Part shown: piece by piece, positions 21,733 to 33,290 of the stretch
Layout: each line of letters starts with the position of its first letter
Position numbering within the stretch: the stretch's first letter is position 1
NCBI RefSeq assembly: GCF_021018895.1
Contig: NC_079374.1
Span: 4,662,212 to 4,726,211, forward strand
Source: Seriola aureovittata
Lineage: Eukaryota > Chordata > Actinopteri > Carangiformes > Carangidae
DNA: 64,000 bases
Reading direction: 5' to 3'
Notes under the pieces: generated by a model
What the model was told of the DNA's origin: nothing
Database searches by the model: none
Seen by the model: the letters and a program-made list of their open reading frames with translations, nothing else
Translations under genes and position numbers: made by a program

Positions 21733-22477
21733 TGTAAGGTTTGGATGATGGTGAACCCTTACAATCAGGATGAAGGCCAGCAGGATTGGAGTACAAGCAT
21801 GAGAGAGGACAGAATCAGGCACACAAAAGTTGGTTGCAGAGCTCTTAGTTTACTGGTGAGCTGAGGCAAATGACACAAACAACATCCAACAGTTCTTACA
21901 TAGAGGTCACAGGATGGCTGGACAACCAAAGCAGTCTGACTGGTGTAGCAGGTTACATTGGATAGCAGCGGCAGCGGTGATGTCCAACCTGACCCCCATT
22001 CTCTGACACCCTACCCTGCTTTCCCACCTGGTATAAGTACCCATAGCCTCTACCAAACATCACCTAGTGCAGGGACCCTAGACACTAGCACCACACATAT
22101 TGAATACCTTTACAATTTAACCACACTGATATTTACATAAACTAACCTTTGGCCTAACACAGATCAAAATAGAATACATAATAAACTAAAGAAATACCCA
22201 ACAAAAGCCAAACTTAAGTAAAACCCCTCTACCCACTCCCCTCTCTCCTTCCTGCCCACTTGGTACAGCCTGATGAGGTAATTGACACCTGCTGAGTCTG
22301 GCAGCATTCCCATGTGTGCACTCCATGAAAACACGCCCCCCGGAAGTAGACCTCAAACAGAGAGAGTGGTTAGTAGGGGTTCCCAAAATAAAAGCACAAC
22401 AAAAAATAAACTTCCTGTCTTAGCCAATGTGCATAGTTTTCACCTTAGTGAGGGGGATGCTTGCCAGCTCCCTCACA
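21733..22477 (-). repeat. Right LTR (5' LTR of the minus-strand element)
   Basis: 745 bp, TGTAAGG...CCCTCACA on the plus strand. It should carry the promoter on the minus strand. A TATA-like CTTATACC in element orientation corresponds to plus-strand GGTATAAG at about 22030-22037, but the promoter assignment is tentative. Confidence 0.95.
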
Positions 22478-22482
22478 ATACA
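22478..22482. other. Target site duplication ATACA, right copy
   Basis: Exact match to 19417-19421, directly after the terminal CA of the right LTR. Confidence 0.9.
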
Positions 22483-22772
22483 CATTATGCATTGACACTC
22501 ATTACTGTATAATTAGGTTTTAATCTTAAGTAGGGCTGTCTTTAAGCAGCAGGAGTTGTGATAAAGAGAAGAAGAGCTTTGCAATTAAATTCAGATATCC
22601 AACAGTTTATCACACTGATTTCTAATATATGCACGTATTTGATTTAAATATAGACCCGCTGCATGACATACCTGAAGAGGAGTCAGACAGACTCTACTGG
22701 CAGACACTATTAGAAGTAAAAGTACTTATTTACAATGTAAGATTACCGGCAATTAAAAAGTTCACCTTAGAA

Positions 22773-23137
22773 TTAAAGGAACTATTTGTATTTTTTTGCA
22801 AATGCTACATTGCCAACGTTAGCATCAATATCTGTTTACTTACCAGTCAATACGTTACAAACAGTTGCAATATGTCCTCTGAGCAGTGCTACTTCTTCAG
22901 GGCTATTCTAGCCTCAGTGACTCGGTATCAGAAAGTGACAAGACTGTCCAACCTGCTAGGTAGTTGTTTAGCATGTTAAGATAGAAATAGAACCAAAACA
23001 AAAGGGTTGCTTTTCACCACTAGACACGGCTATTGGTTAGAATGAAGTGTGATGCTGAACTCAAATGGTAGTAAAACAGCCGTTGATGCTAACGTTAGCT
23101 ATGCAGCATTAGCAAAACTTACAAATAGCTCCTTTAA
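22773..23137. mobile_element. TTAA-ended MITE family 2, full-length copy
   Basis: Begins TTAAAGGAACTATTTGTATTT and ends TTACAAATAGCTCCTTTAA. The reverse complement of the end is TTAAAGGAGCTATTTGTAA, giving an about 18-bp terminal inverted repeat with one mismatch. It is 365 bp with TTAA at both ends. The plus-strand ORF at 22629-22979 enters it and is not a gene. A second, partial copy starts at 43248. Confidence 0.75.
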
Positions 23138-24725
23138 GTCAGAACAAAAATCTGTGTTGGTGGATGTCATGGATATGGGACACACAGGCGTGAAAGTGTG
23201 TTCCTGACATTAGAAACATGGGGGGGGGGGGGTCTTAACATAAATTTCACTTATCCACTTCTAGCTTATTCTGGAGCTTTCAACCCCATCTAACTTACTT
23301 CGTTGTAGTATGTTCAGTTGTCATGGCGATGCCTTGATTGTAATGATGATGATGTGAAGACAGCTGGGCTATCAGAGACTCCTTTGTAACAACAGAGCAA
23401 ACTCCATCTACTGAAGAGAATGAGGTTTCACTGAAAGCACTGGTAAACATAAGTAAGTTGACCTTGTGTTAAGATGTTTATATTGAAGTCTATTACAGCA
23501 GTAGCAGATGGGTTGGTTTTGGTCTTTTTGTGCAGTTTGCTGACAATAGTACTTCACCACTCACTTACTTTATAATGTGAATGTAAACCTAAGGAACACA
23601 TTTCCCCTTTCTCCTCTACACAGACACATTAATTTAATAAACCTAAATTAGCAGACATCAGGATTTTTGAACCACAGTCACAGACACTTTGTGTTATCAT
23701 AGCGAGGGTCAAAGTGAAACAGACTGTTTTGATGTCTGTGGGAATAGCTGCCGTTCAGCTGTTAAAAACAGTCATCAACAGACACAGGATCCAGAAAAGC
23801 ACTGAATGATAGTGATTATTTGCAAATGCTTGTCAGAACACAACATTTCTGTGAAGGGCATTTGCTTCATGGTGTGTTGATTGTTGTTGGTTCTAAAACT
23901 AACAATGATTTTCAATATACTATTTAAATGTCATAGCTTCCATTTCCACGTCTGTTTTGTATTGGATGAGCAAATGTGAGATTTCCACGCCCTTACACCT
24001 CAGGACTGTTTTTCTCTATAAAGTCCTTTCAGAGAAAAATGTATTTCTTTGTAAACTATGGTTGAGTGCTTTATGGACATGAACGCTGAGACATTTCAAT
24101 TTTGACCAAATTGAGTCTGTGGATCAAAACAAACATTTGAGTTCACTATTTCCATCTGTGCACAGTGGTATTGAGCACTGATTCAGTGGTGGGGGTTTTT
24201 TTTTTCCTCTCTACTGATTGGGAACAAGCTACCAGCACACATGTATCCCTCAGCTTGAAATAACACCATTCTGGATGAACAGGCCTCCTCTATTAAAAAT
24301 GCTACCAGAATGTGTTGGCACAATCCTGTTGCAGAAAGAAAATGATCCTCTAGTTCTCTCAGGACAAACTCAGATATTGTAGTGGGAAATACAGCCATCT
24401 CTCAAAAGGCAATTTCTTCACAATAGCGTCAGCCATTCTGATTCCTGGGGAATGGCTAACATCATTTGAGGATAGCTCAGCTACACTTGATTAATTGTTA
24501 TGGGAAGAGGTAGTGATATGACAATCTCATATTCACAGTGCGGGAACAACCGAGGCTTATTTTTAGAGCAGGCAGCTGCCAGGAGTCACATTTAACAGAG
24601 GTTCCTGAAGTAGGTGGCATAAGTCGGCTGTTTCTGATCACAGCGAAGCTCTTTTTATAATCTGTTCCAGGCTAATCACCCTTAGGGGTCATATGAATGT
24701 AGAGAGAAAAGGTTGATGTAGCAAT

Positions 24726-24772
24726 GAAACTGTAATTAATAGGCAATTAACCATATGTGTAATTACAGTTTC
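24726..24772. promoter_or_regulatory. Perfect 13-bp inverted repeat with ATTA sites
   Basis: GAAACTGTAATTA (24726-24738) is mirrored exactly by TAATTACAGTTTC (24760-24772), with a 21-nt spacer that itself holds CAATTAACC and CATATG. ATTA/TAATTA cores are typical homeodomain binding sites, so a clustered regulatory site is plausible, but this is inferred from sequence only. It could also fold as a stem-loop in RNA. Confidence 0.35.
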
Positions 24773-25076
24773 CAATTACGACAGTTTACTGAGTTATCAA
24801 AGTAAATGAAAATGACTTTCTTTCATTTGAATGTGATTTTCCCCCTTTTTCCTCCACCGCTCCTCAGAGTAGGTGAAATGAGAACGTTATGAATTCCTTC
24901 AAGGCTGAAATGGATCTTTCTAATCAAGGCTTATTGTCACAGTCAAAACAGTCAACACTTGCGAGTCTCTGTGCGCCTCTGTGAAGCTGTAATGTTGAAA
25001 TTATGACCTGATGACGGTGCTGGATGGAAGTCACGGGGTCGCCACAGTTCATGAAGAACATACATGTCTGCACCAC

Positions 25077-25092
25077 ATTATTACGTAATAAT
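25077..25092. promoter_or_regulatory. 16-bp perfect palindrome around TTACGTAA
   Basis: ATTATTACGTAATAAT is self-complementary over 16 bp. The centre TTACGTAA is the consensus recognised by PAR-type bZIP factors (DBP/HLF/TEF, NFIL3). Whether it is bound is unknown. Confidence 0.3.
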
Positions 25093-25584
25093 CCATAAAA
25101 CAGCTGTTAAGACATTTCAGTCTGCTGTTGCCTCCAGAGGAGCGAGGGGACGGCAAGTAAGCTCCACCTCAGGCCAATTTTTTTTCTAATCGATTAAATG
25201 GCGGGCCAGAACATAATCAAAGGCTAATTTGATAAATCAGTTGATGAAACTGCAACTGGAATTTGCTACTGCTCACATGTGGCGCTGTGGCTCACAGTCG
25301 CATAATACACGTTTGAGTGATTTACTGAACTAGTGTTATTTAAGTCGTGTCACACATCATATATCCGCTATTTCAGAGGTCTGTCAAACAAGCAACAGAA
25401 CCTTTGAAACGTCCTTTCATACCTTTAAGAATAAAAGCTTGCACTAAAATGAAATAAAGTCAAAACAAATTGCGCTTTTATTTTGCTGGAGGAAATGACT
25501 GGAATAACTATTGCTGCCATTTTTTAGCACCAGTCGTTGTGCACTGACTACATCCTGATGCATGACTGTTTGTGTTTGTCATTC

Positions 25585-25800
25585 ACTCTCATAGACTATA
25601 AATAAAGGCGTCACCCATAGCTCTCTGAGGAGCGGATTTGACGCTCAGAGTGGGCTGCTCCGCCGTTGCCATCTTAGCAGTTCCTGCTTAATCCCGCCTC
25701 ATCCAAAAATGGACAAAGAGGTGGGGTGTATGTGGAGCCGAGACTTCGGTGCATACCAGTTTGTGGCAAACATACGCTCACTGACCTGCCACTCAACACG
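25585..25800 (+). repeat. Fish dispersed repeat family 5, copy 2
   Basis: Ordered words ATAGACTATAAATAAAGG, GGCGTCACCCATAG, ACGCTCAGAGTGGGCTGCTC, GCCATCTTAGCAGTTCCTG, AAAAATGGACAAAGAGGTG and TTCGGTGCATACCAGTTTG, then GTGGCAAACATACGC. Inverse orientation to copy 1 at 17745-17945. Confidence 0.65.
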
Positions 25801-25854
25801 TCCACGCCCTCAATTATACTGAACTGGTCCCCCAGCTGCCAGCTGCTGTGCTGG

Positions 25855-25960
25855 AGGAAAGGTCAGGAGATCGCTAAAGACATGAAAATTAATCCTCTGG
25901 GAACCATGAATGTCTGCACTAATTTTCATTGCAATCCATCCAGTACTTGCAATGAATAGT
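25855..25960 (-). repeat. Fish dispersed repeat family 6 (ATGGATTGCAATGAAAATTAG type)
   Basis: On the minus strand it reads ATGGATTGCAATGAAAATTA, GCAGACATTCATGGTTCCCAG and AGGATTAATTTTCATGTC, then GATCTCCTGACCTTTCCTCC. This is a well-known arrangement in teleost intergenic DNA. Related sequence is found at 51835-52075 and in the sub-repeats at 62390-62680. Confidence 0.55.
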
Positions 25961-27109
25961 CAGTATGAACTGAAGTGGTGAACCCACCAACCGGCACCGT
26001 ATTCTCTAGAGACAAGACATTAGCATGGCTAGCATTGCAAAGGGATCTGAATCTGCTGGTCATCTGCTTAATAATTGAGTGTTTCCTCGAGCCAATCCTC
26101 ATTTTTGCATGGCTAAAAAGCAACTGGCTCGGTCAGAGATCTTTATGATTATTCTTATCTGCTCTGTGGAAACTGGTAATGTAATTAAAAGTGAGACACT
26201 GATGCTAATTAACCTTGGTGGAGGTGAAGGAGCTGGGAGCTGCTGTTGTTTTAACTAGTGAACTGGTGTGTCTCAGCAGTGATTAATCATCTGAGGCCTC
26301 TGGTCTCTCAGTAAACAGTGAGAAGGACACCTTGGGGGTGGGGGGTGGGGGGGCTGCGCTGATACAGGTACAGTAAAGGAAAACACACGTATGAGCCAGT
26401 GGGGGGAAAAAAAAAAATTCAGCTTTGAGCTTGTTCCGCCCCATGGGAGGGGTTTCAACAGTGAGAGCTTGATGGGGTTCCAGCCTCCTCGCAGAAATGT
26501 CAAGCAGAGGGCATCGGAGGAATTAATTTAAACACAAGTGCAGGGTGTATCCCAAGGCTCCTCGGTGATGTAATTACATGTTTTCCCATTATTCATATGG
26601 AGGCAGAGGTGCATATGGTATTCCTCACAACAAGGTCTGAAACAGCGGAGGCCTCCTGCAAACTGTGAAACAGTTCCAAACTCCTGATGCTGTAGGTAGA
26701 ACATGTACAGGCCTCCTGTGTTTGAGCAGAAGGAAATATTTGCATTGTGGTAACTGTTAATCCTTTGTCAGCTCGTGGTGTCCCTTTGAGCACTTTCCCT
26801 TAAAGTGCAACTCCAGCTAATTCAGATGTTGAAATGCATCCAGGACTTTTGAGTTTTCCGTGCATGTGTATACGAGAGCCTGAAGCCGTAAATCGTGGGT
26901 TTGTTTATCTCCGTTTTGACGAATCACTCTTTTCAATTCCAATAAGTTTAATTCCACATAAAATGGCATTTGTCCTGCAGAACAACACATGAAGTGTTTT
27001 TTGATGTGGTGCCCCTGTTGGCAGGTCGACATTGTTTGTGAGTGGCTTCCAAAATTAATGCAAAAATAAAGCAGTTGTCAGATCTCGGACATCTGATTAT
27101 GGTTTAGAT
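25961..27109. other. Non-coding DNA, nothing recognised beyond G/A runs
   Basis: A G-rich run lies at 26334-26352 and an A run near 26408. A 12-bp palindrome ATGTAATTACAT (26568-26579) is a homeodomain-dimer-like site. No exon was found. Confidence 0.5.
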
Positions 27110-27456
27110 CAGCGGTTCACAACCTTTTCCAACTCACTGAAAAATGTTGGCAGCCCACATCCAACCCCATAACAATACGGAGGCCAAATAAAGCCTTTTA
27201 AGAGCACTTTTTTATTTTAATGATAATGATTGAACATTCAGGACTGAACTGAAAGCAGGGGAAGCTCGATTTATTTTTGAAGAGATCACTTGTCGATTCA
27301 CTGTCTCTTTCCTTTTAATTCTTCCTGTTGCTAACCTGCTATCCATTTTGATACTCAACTTTTGACATTGATGGAAACTATTAGCACACAATCAGACTGA
27401 GATAGCAAACAAGTACACAATGTTTTAATGTTCTCATGAGGGTTTGAGAACCACAG
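27110..27456. mobile_element. hAT-like non-autonomous relic
   Basis: Starts CAGCGGTTCACAACCTTTT and ends GGTTTGAGAACCACAG, whose reverse complement is CTGTGGTTCTCAAACC. The shared GGTTC(A/T)CAA(A/C)C terminus is typical of hAT-family MITEs in fish. It is about 347 bp with no transposase, and no intact 8-bp target duplication was seen, so it is old. Confidence 0.5.
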
Positions 27457-28084
27457 ACTAAACATGGAGCTAAACCCCACTGAGAATGGGGAGGAAAAAA
27501 AGAGTTGTCGTTGCAGTCGAAGAAACGTTTAATGGAAACTCCTTCACACTGACATGGAGTGAAACCTGCAGGATGGTAAAAAAATATAGAAAAGAATTGT
27601 TATTTTTCTACAAACTAATTATTATGCTTGAATTAGCATTGCAAGGGCTTGAATTGCCTTGTATACACTTGTAAATACAACCTTTCCTTTGCTTTTTAAA
27701 ATCTTAACTAATAAAGTTAATTCAAATAATGCGTGTAGATGCAAATGCCATTTTCCTAGCCTGACTGACAGGAAGTGATGCGTTACATAACAGGATGTTA
27801 TGTGCTTGAATAACTTTATTGATCATTATCTAGACAAACAATTCAATTCAGTACAAAGGCGTTGCAAAGCAGTAATGAACATTACAAAAATCTGGCTGCG
27901 ACTGTATAAAAGTTCCTATTATTGGCTTATCACAGTAATAGGCCTTACTACAACAAAAACTAGGATTACTGGCTCGTGGTTGTTTGCCTCCGCCACTCAG
28001 ACTAGTGTCAGATCACATCCCTGTTTATCCAGAATGATATAAAATATTAACCATTTGTGTGAAATTTTTCTTCATAGTTGCTGT
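27457..28084. other. Non-coding DNA, nothing recognised
   Basis: Two short plus-strand ORFs (62 and 80 codons) have no domain content. No repeat was recognised. Confidence 0.45.
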
Positions 28085-28245
28085 TTCAAGTCTGAGGTTG
28101 TGCCTAAAAGTGTTTTGAGTTCACCTTTGAGTCCCAGACATTTGTGCCAAATGGGATTACCTTGGAGAGTTCTCAAGATATCGAGATGTCACGTGTCACC
28201 GTAACTTTGACCTTTGACCGCCAAAATCTAAACACATCCATAAAA
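28085..28245 (+). repeat. Fish dispersed repeat (TTGACCTTTGACC type)
   Basis: GAGTCCCAGACATTTGTGCC, AAATGGGATTACCTTGGAG, TTCTCAAGATATCGAGATG and AACTTTGACCTTTGACCGCC occur in the order found in a common teleost interspersed repeat. Boundaries are approximate. Confidence 0.5.
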
Positions 28246-30489
28246 AGGTAGCTAGGTTTTTTAAAAAGATCTTTAATGCCTTTAAAGATCATTTGATTTT
28301 AAAACATTTTATATAAATATATTTTTTCACTGAAATTGTACTGTTTTATGGTTGTCATGCCATGTCGTATTAAAAAAATCAGTGCAGACTGTTGGTGGAA
28401 AACAAGAAGTGAACAGCTGTTTCTCATGTCAGAGTCCAAGGTGTTTGTCGATGCATCCAACCACTCTGGGGTCTGTATCATTTAAACACTGAAACGACTC
28501 ATACTGTGAGGACAGTCTGTTTAAATCACTGCAGAGATTCAAGCTACTAATATAGCAAGTAAAATCCGCAGCAGGCTATGAAGAAATATACAGTTAAACC
28601 ATATTAGCATCTAAATAAATGTTGATATGATTGTCCTGAAATGCCCCATTACAATCATTAGTTACCGTGGAAAATGCTTGAAGGAACGCTCTACTTTGTA
28701 CAGCGTGTCATTGTCAAACCACAAAGCTGTTTGCATAATTACTTTTGATGTTTACTTTTCTTTTTATCTAAGTGTCGTAGATGATTTATGGCAACTTGAA
28801 ACTGTTTGCAATATGCAGCTAAGAAGTGAAATGTGATCATAACCAATGGGAATGATGAGGAAAACAAAAATAAGACCAAGGTTTTTAAAAAGGGATCTTA
28901 AAAGGAATAAAGAGAGTGGTAAATTATTGACTTGTTTTGTCATTTCAGGCATTTATTTACCTTCAAACCTCGACTGAAGTTTTCCCCTGATACTTCCTCC
29001 TGTTTTCCCAGCAATTCCTCTTTGTGCAGATAAATAAATAGCCTCAAAAGGATTCAGGCCTTTATAGTATAGTGCAAGCATGCAAGCTAAATGGTGTGTT
29101 CAGACTCCTGGAGCTTGGGACCATCAGAGGCCCTACAGCACAATCTCATTATAAACATCCCTCTGTTTATTCCCTAAGCTGAAGGAGCTATTATCAAGCC
29201 ATGTGGCATACTGTCATCCTCATCCATACCAGAGACGAGCTTGTTTCTTCCCGCCTGAAGCCGTCCCCCAGTCATACGCAGAGAGTCCGAGTGACAGGCC
29301 ATCACTCTTCATCTCCAGCGACCCAGAGCCAGACAGGAGTTTGGAATGGGTGTCACTGTTACCAGTTTTGTCAATCATGACAAGCCTATACAGCTCGGTA
29401 ATGCAGCACAGATGGCCTGTTGGTGTATGTCCCAGTTTGTCACTGAAATAGAAGAGTGGCAGGGTCTTTGCCTGTGTGAGGCGACTGAGTTTCAGCCTGT
29501 TATAAAGTACAGAATATTTGAAGCTGAGTGCGTTTCACTCCCGCGTTATAAAACACCCTGCAGAATAACTGGCGGAGATGAAGAAGCCATAACTGCAAAT
29601 CAAAATTGTCCTGGATTGTTTCTGCTGTTAAATTTCACTCCATGTTCGCTCCCCATCTGTGGATCGTAGTGTTAGCTTTGCATCTTTTTCTCTTTTTTTT
29701 TTTTTATTGACTGCCAGATTTTCTGTATATCCAGAAATGTGAAGTCAGTGTGTACATCTCAGATGACTACTTCTACTTCATCACCAAATTGTCAAGACAC
29801 ATGATGCTGGAGACACAACTGCGTCTTTTGAAGGGGATTGAAAGCAGCAGGTGTGACTGTCTATGAGTGTAACCAGCTGCACACTGATCTATAATGTATC
29901 ATAATGGATTCCTACTTATCCATAACCCTGTATCCTAACCCTCACCCTCCAGCAACAAAAGCACCAAAAGGGCATCAGTGTGCCCTTGGTGCATTGGGAA
30001 CCAAAAATAGCATGAATGAATTCTGTCAGGTGAAACACCCACCTAAGTGGCATCACCTCTCTAGCATAGGGCTCCTTTATAAAATGAATGATTGCCATAG
30101 TTTCTGACATTATATTACAGAATATGATACAGAAAATCTACTCAACCAAATTTATAATGAAGATACTAACAGGCACATCAGGGGAAACTTGGTTAAAACA
30201 TGGGCTTGCGCTGGGTTTTGATTTTTATCTCTATTAACTATTGCTAAAACTCATCAATTAAGTAACAGTTCTTGCAGTCCTTATGGTCATAATATCATTG
30301 TAGATTTATGTTCCTCTGTGGCCTAATTACGTAGCTTGGAGCACAAGAACATGACATAATATACAGTAGAAATCCACTGCGCTGTATGTGTTTCCTAACT
30401 CCTATTAATTAATTAATGAATTGAAAAATAATAATTGATAGTAATTAAATTGCATCTTCTTGCATTTCGTTTTAAAGCTCTTCACAACT
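28246..30489. other. Non-coding DNA, nothing recognised
   Basis: Plus-strand ORFs at 29203-29451 and 29346-29669 overlap in different frames without domains. A T run lies at about 29692-29706. No feature is supported. Confidence 0.5.
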
Positions 30490-31600
30490 AAAAGTTTTTA
30501 ACCATCTTTTATTAGTTACTGACTTCAGTGGTTCTGTCATTCTTATACTTTTAGATCTCACAGTTGCATTTGAAGCAGTAGACCATAGGATCCTCATCTC
30601 TCACCTGGAGCATTGTGTTGGCATTAAATGTAATTCTCTGTGGAGATTCAGGTTGAAATTGTCTGACAGAAGTTTTTCTGTATCCCTTGTGCCTCTCCCT
30701 TGTGGAGTACCTCAGGGTTCTATTCGAGGGGCAATCATATTTTCCCTTTAAATGCTTCAGCTTCCATTGGTAGAAAATGTGGCATCTCGTTATGTCGTTA
30801 TGCAGACGACTCTCAAATTTCCATATCTATGAAACTGTAGGTTTTGGACTCTTTAAAACCATTGTTGTCCTGTCTCAAGGACATCAAAGTTGGATGGCAT
30901 TAAATGCTTTAAACGGGATGCCCCTCATATCAACCCGTGTTTCCTGGAATTATATGCAAAACCCACTGTAAAAAATCTGGGTGTGATCATGGACAGTGAT
31001 TTTAAATTGGACAAACAGATAAGTGATCAAGTCTGGCTTTTCCAGCTGAGGCTCTTATCAGAGGTCAAGTCCTTTTTTTTATCTTTTAATTATTTTTGAA
31101 AGGGTTATACATCCTTTTATCTCGTCTCAGCTTGACTACTGTAATGCCCTTTATGTTGGCATCAGCCAGGCCTCCCCCACACACTTGGAGTTGGTCCAAA
31201 ATGCTGCAGCTCAGCACAAGTGAGAGCACATTTCCTCCGTCCTGCCTTCTCTTCACTGGCTCCCTGTACGTTTTAGGATTGATCTTGAGATTTTATTGAT
31301 TGCCCATAAATCTTTAAATGGACTAGCTCCAACCCATCTCTGACCTTTTACAACCACATCTCCCATCAAGGTCACTCAGGTCCGCTGACCAGTTGCGTCT
31401 GGTTGTCCCAAGATCAAGGTTGTAGCACAGTGAAGATTGTACTCTATCAGCTGTCTCTGCATGTTAGCGTGGTCCCTGGCCCCCTGTTTTTATCTCATGT
31501 CTTTAAACACATCTTTATTCCTTGAGTTTTTGTCTTTTAAACTGGTTTTTGTGTCTTAATTGTGTTTTTTAGATAAAGTTGATTTGATTTGATTTAATTT
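30490..31600 (+). pseudogene. L2-like LINE reverse transcriptase relic with 3' tail
   Basis: Frame-shifted pieces read in RT order. LILLDLTVAFEAVDHRILIS is at about 30535-30600 (catalytic-palm motif with the first Asp region), GVPQGSI at about 30705, and the RYADDS box (YADD at 30799-30810). LGVIMDSDFKLDKQISD is at about 30970-31020, SRLDYCNALYVGIS at about 31125-31165 and LPSLHWLPVRFRIDLEILL at about 31240-31300. It ends with a GATTTGATTT-type tail near 31580. Stops and frameshifts show it is dead. The 5' part (ORF1, endonuclease) is missing, as expected from 5' truncation. Order and motifs fit the L2/CR1 group common in fish. Confidence 0.85.
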
Positions 31601-32841
31601 AATTAGGACTTCATGTTATTAATAATAATAAAAATTCCATAAGAAAGACAAAGCATTTAAAGAAAAATAAAACTGTTATTCTTGTGTTAATATTAGTTTC
31701 CTTCCACTCATGTGGTGGTGGATGTTGGACTCACTGCACGAGAATGCTACGACTTCCTTTCTGAAGCAGCTCAAGGGGCAATGAACAATGAAAATGTAAT
31801 AAGCTTTTATCCACGTGGGCTTTCTTTGTTTCACAGCGTACTGTATGTGCTCATTTTTTAATGTGACTTTTCTTTTCATCTAGCTAATTCACATGTTTTA
31901 TTAATGACCCGGACAAGTTATTTCACAGATTACTGGGGTTTCATTCTCTCATTAATCAAAAACAAAGTTGCCTGTTTGGTACTTTGTTCCCTTTCATCTT
32001 AGATCAGTGAATTCGCTGCCACCCTCGCCGCCACCACCTCAGCCCTGCTTGTTTATCTTAAACAGCTGCATTACTGTTTTGAAAAGGCTTCAATGTGGGT
32101 TGCTGCCTGATGTAAATCAGCCTCTGTTTGGCTCATTACTGTAATAAGCATCGCTCAAGTGTGGCCGTAACTGTTCATGAATGCAGCTACACAGGAGTTT
32201 AGTTCTAATCTGCCTTTCAGCTGCCGGAAGGCTCACAGACCTTAACTGTGACCATGTTATTTAGGCCTTAAAGACCATTCACTTTTACTATACTTCAGTT
32301 TCAAAGGAAGCGCTCATGAAATATTCCTGAAACTAGTCATTTCATTAGGAAAATTGTTTCCTTTTGTATGTTCCCTTTATCGTCATAAATTACCATAATT
32401 AATGCAGTTGGTGGTGCAGGTAGGTCAAATGATTTTTAATGAACAGTTTGCTCCAGTATTTTAATTGTGGCTGGTGGGGGTATATGTTATATGTAGAACC
32501 TTTTAAGGCAATCAACCCTCCTCTCTTTGAATTGCACAAGTTCATCCAAGGTAGTTATTAGCTTTAGCAGTCTCAGTTAGGTAAACCAGGTTGGCGTGTA
32601 GGTTTTGTGCAGGGTGTATCCTTCCATCCCGCCTCAGCAAGGAAACTCTGTCTAGGAAATTACAAAAAAAGGTACATTTTGTAATTAAATGATTAACTCA
32701 AAATAGGTGTTGAGGAAGATGAAAGCAATTCTGCCCCTAATCCTGTAAATATCCCATCGCTGAGGAAAAAGGTGTTACCATAGTAACTGTTTCTCTGTGA
32801 GGCTAATACCAAAAGCAAGTTAATATGTCCCAGAACAGTCA
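31601..32841. other. Non-coding DNA, nothing recognised
   Basis: No ORF or repeat supported. The stretch 32000-32250 is less repetitive than its surroundings and could be tested for conservation. Confidence 0.4.
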
Positions 32842-33290
32842 TTAAAGGTACCCTGTGGAGATTTTTTTTTCTTTGTGAACAAAGTAATATTTTCATTCAC
32901 TCTTCCTCACCAAAACATCCCTGAGGAAGTATTGTTTTCCTCGTAAAACATCTGCAAAATCTATTTTTTCATCATTATAAATTTTGTTTTGTTTACATCC
33001 ATCTTTGCTGCTTTGCTGCACTTCTTTGCACATCACCGCCACCGACTGGTGATGAGTGGACGAGCATGTAAGAAAAAGAGTCTCCTGTTTGTAATGGTAA
33101 AAACTTTGATCCGCAGCGCTACTAATGGTCAAAAACTCCACAATGTTTGGTTGAGCAGTGGAAAACAGGATGTGTAAGAGTAGTATTTTTAAAATCACAC
33201 CACAGACTGAATATCGACGCTCAGCATTAGCAGCCACACCTGTGAAAAGAAGACGTAAGCACCAAAAATAAAATCTCACCATGTGACTAA
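32842..33290 (+). mobile_element. TTAA-type MITE family 3, copy 1
   Basis: Starts TTAAAGGTACCCTGTGGAG and continues with TTCACTCTTCCTCACC, AAAACATCCCTGAGG and TTTCCTCGTAAAACATCTGC, in the order of a common teleost MITE-like repeat. A second copy in the same orientation starts at 35146. The 135-codon minus-strand ORF across it is an artefact of the repeat. Confidence 0.5.

Larger units (their letters stand above)
19422..22477 (-). mobile_element. Ty3/gypsy LTR retrotransposon, internally deleted, structurally complete and very young
   Basis: A 3056-bp element flanked by perfect ATACA duplications. LTRs are 744 bp (left, 3' LTR) and 745 bp (right, 5' LTR), both bounded by TG...CA. By eye they differ only in the length of one C run (five versus six C). 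An 18-nt tRNA-Leu primer binding site lies 2 nt inside the 5' LTR, and a 15-nt polypurine tract abuts the 3' LTR. The 1567-bp interior is far too short for a full gag-pol and holds one 498-codon ORF that lacks protease, the RT catalytic region and the integrase core. Integration by proteins supplied in trans is therefore inferred. The near-identical LTRs and intact duplication show a recent insertion, possibly polymorphic in the species. Confidence 0.95.
23138..25584. other. Non-coding DNA with candidate regulatory palindromes
   Basis: Holds a 13-nt G run at 23220-23232 and a T run near 24198. Two compact symmetrical sites (24726-24772 and 25077-25092), listed separately, are the only other features. 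No exon or repeat family was recognised. Confidence 0.5.

Noticed and set aside
21958..22140. 60-codon ORF present in both LTRs (also 19647-19829)
   Set aside because: It is identical because the LTRs are identical. It is antisense to the element, with no domain.
19422..22477. The two LTRs as a simple tandem or segmental duplication
   Set aside because: TG...CA ends, target duplication, primer binding site and polypurine tract all show an LTR retrotransposon.
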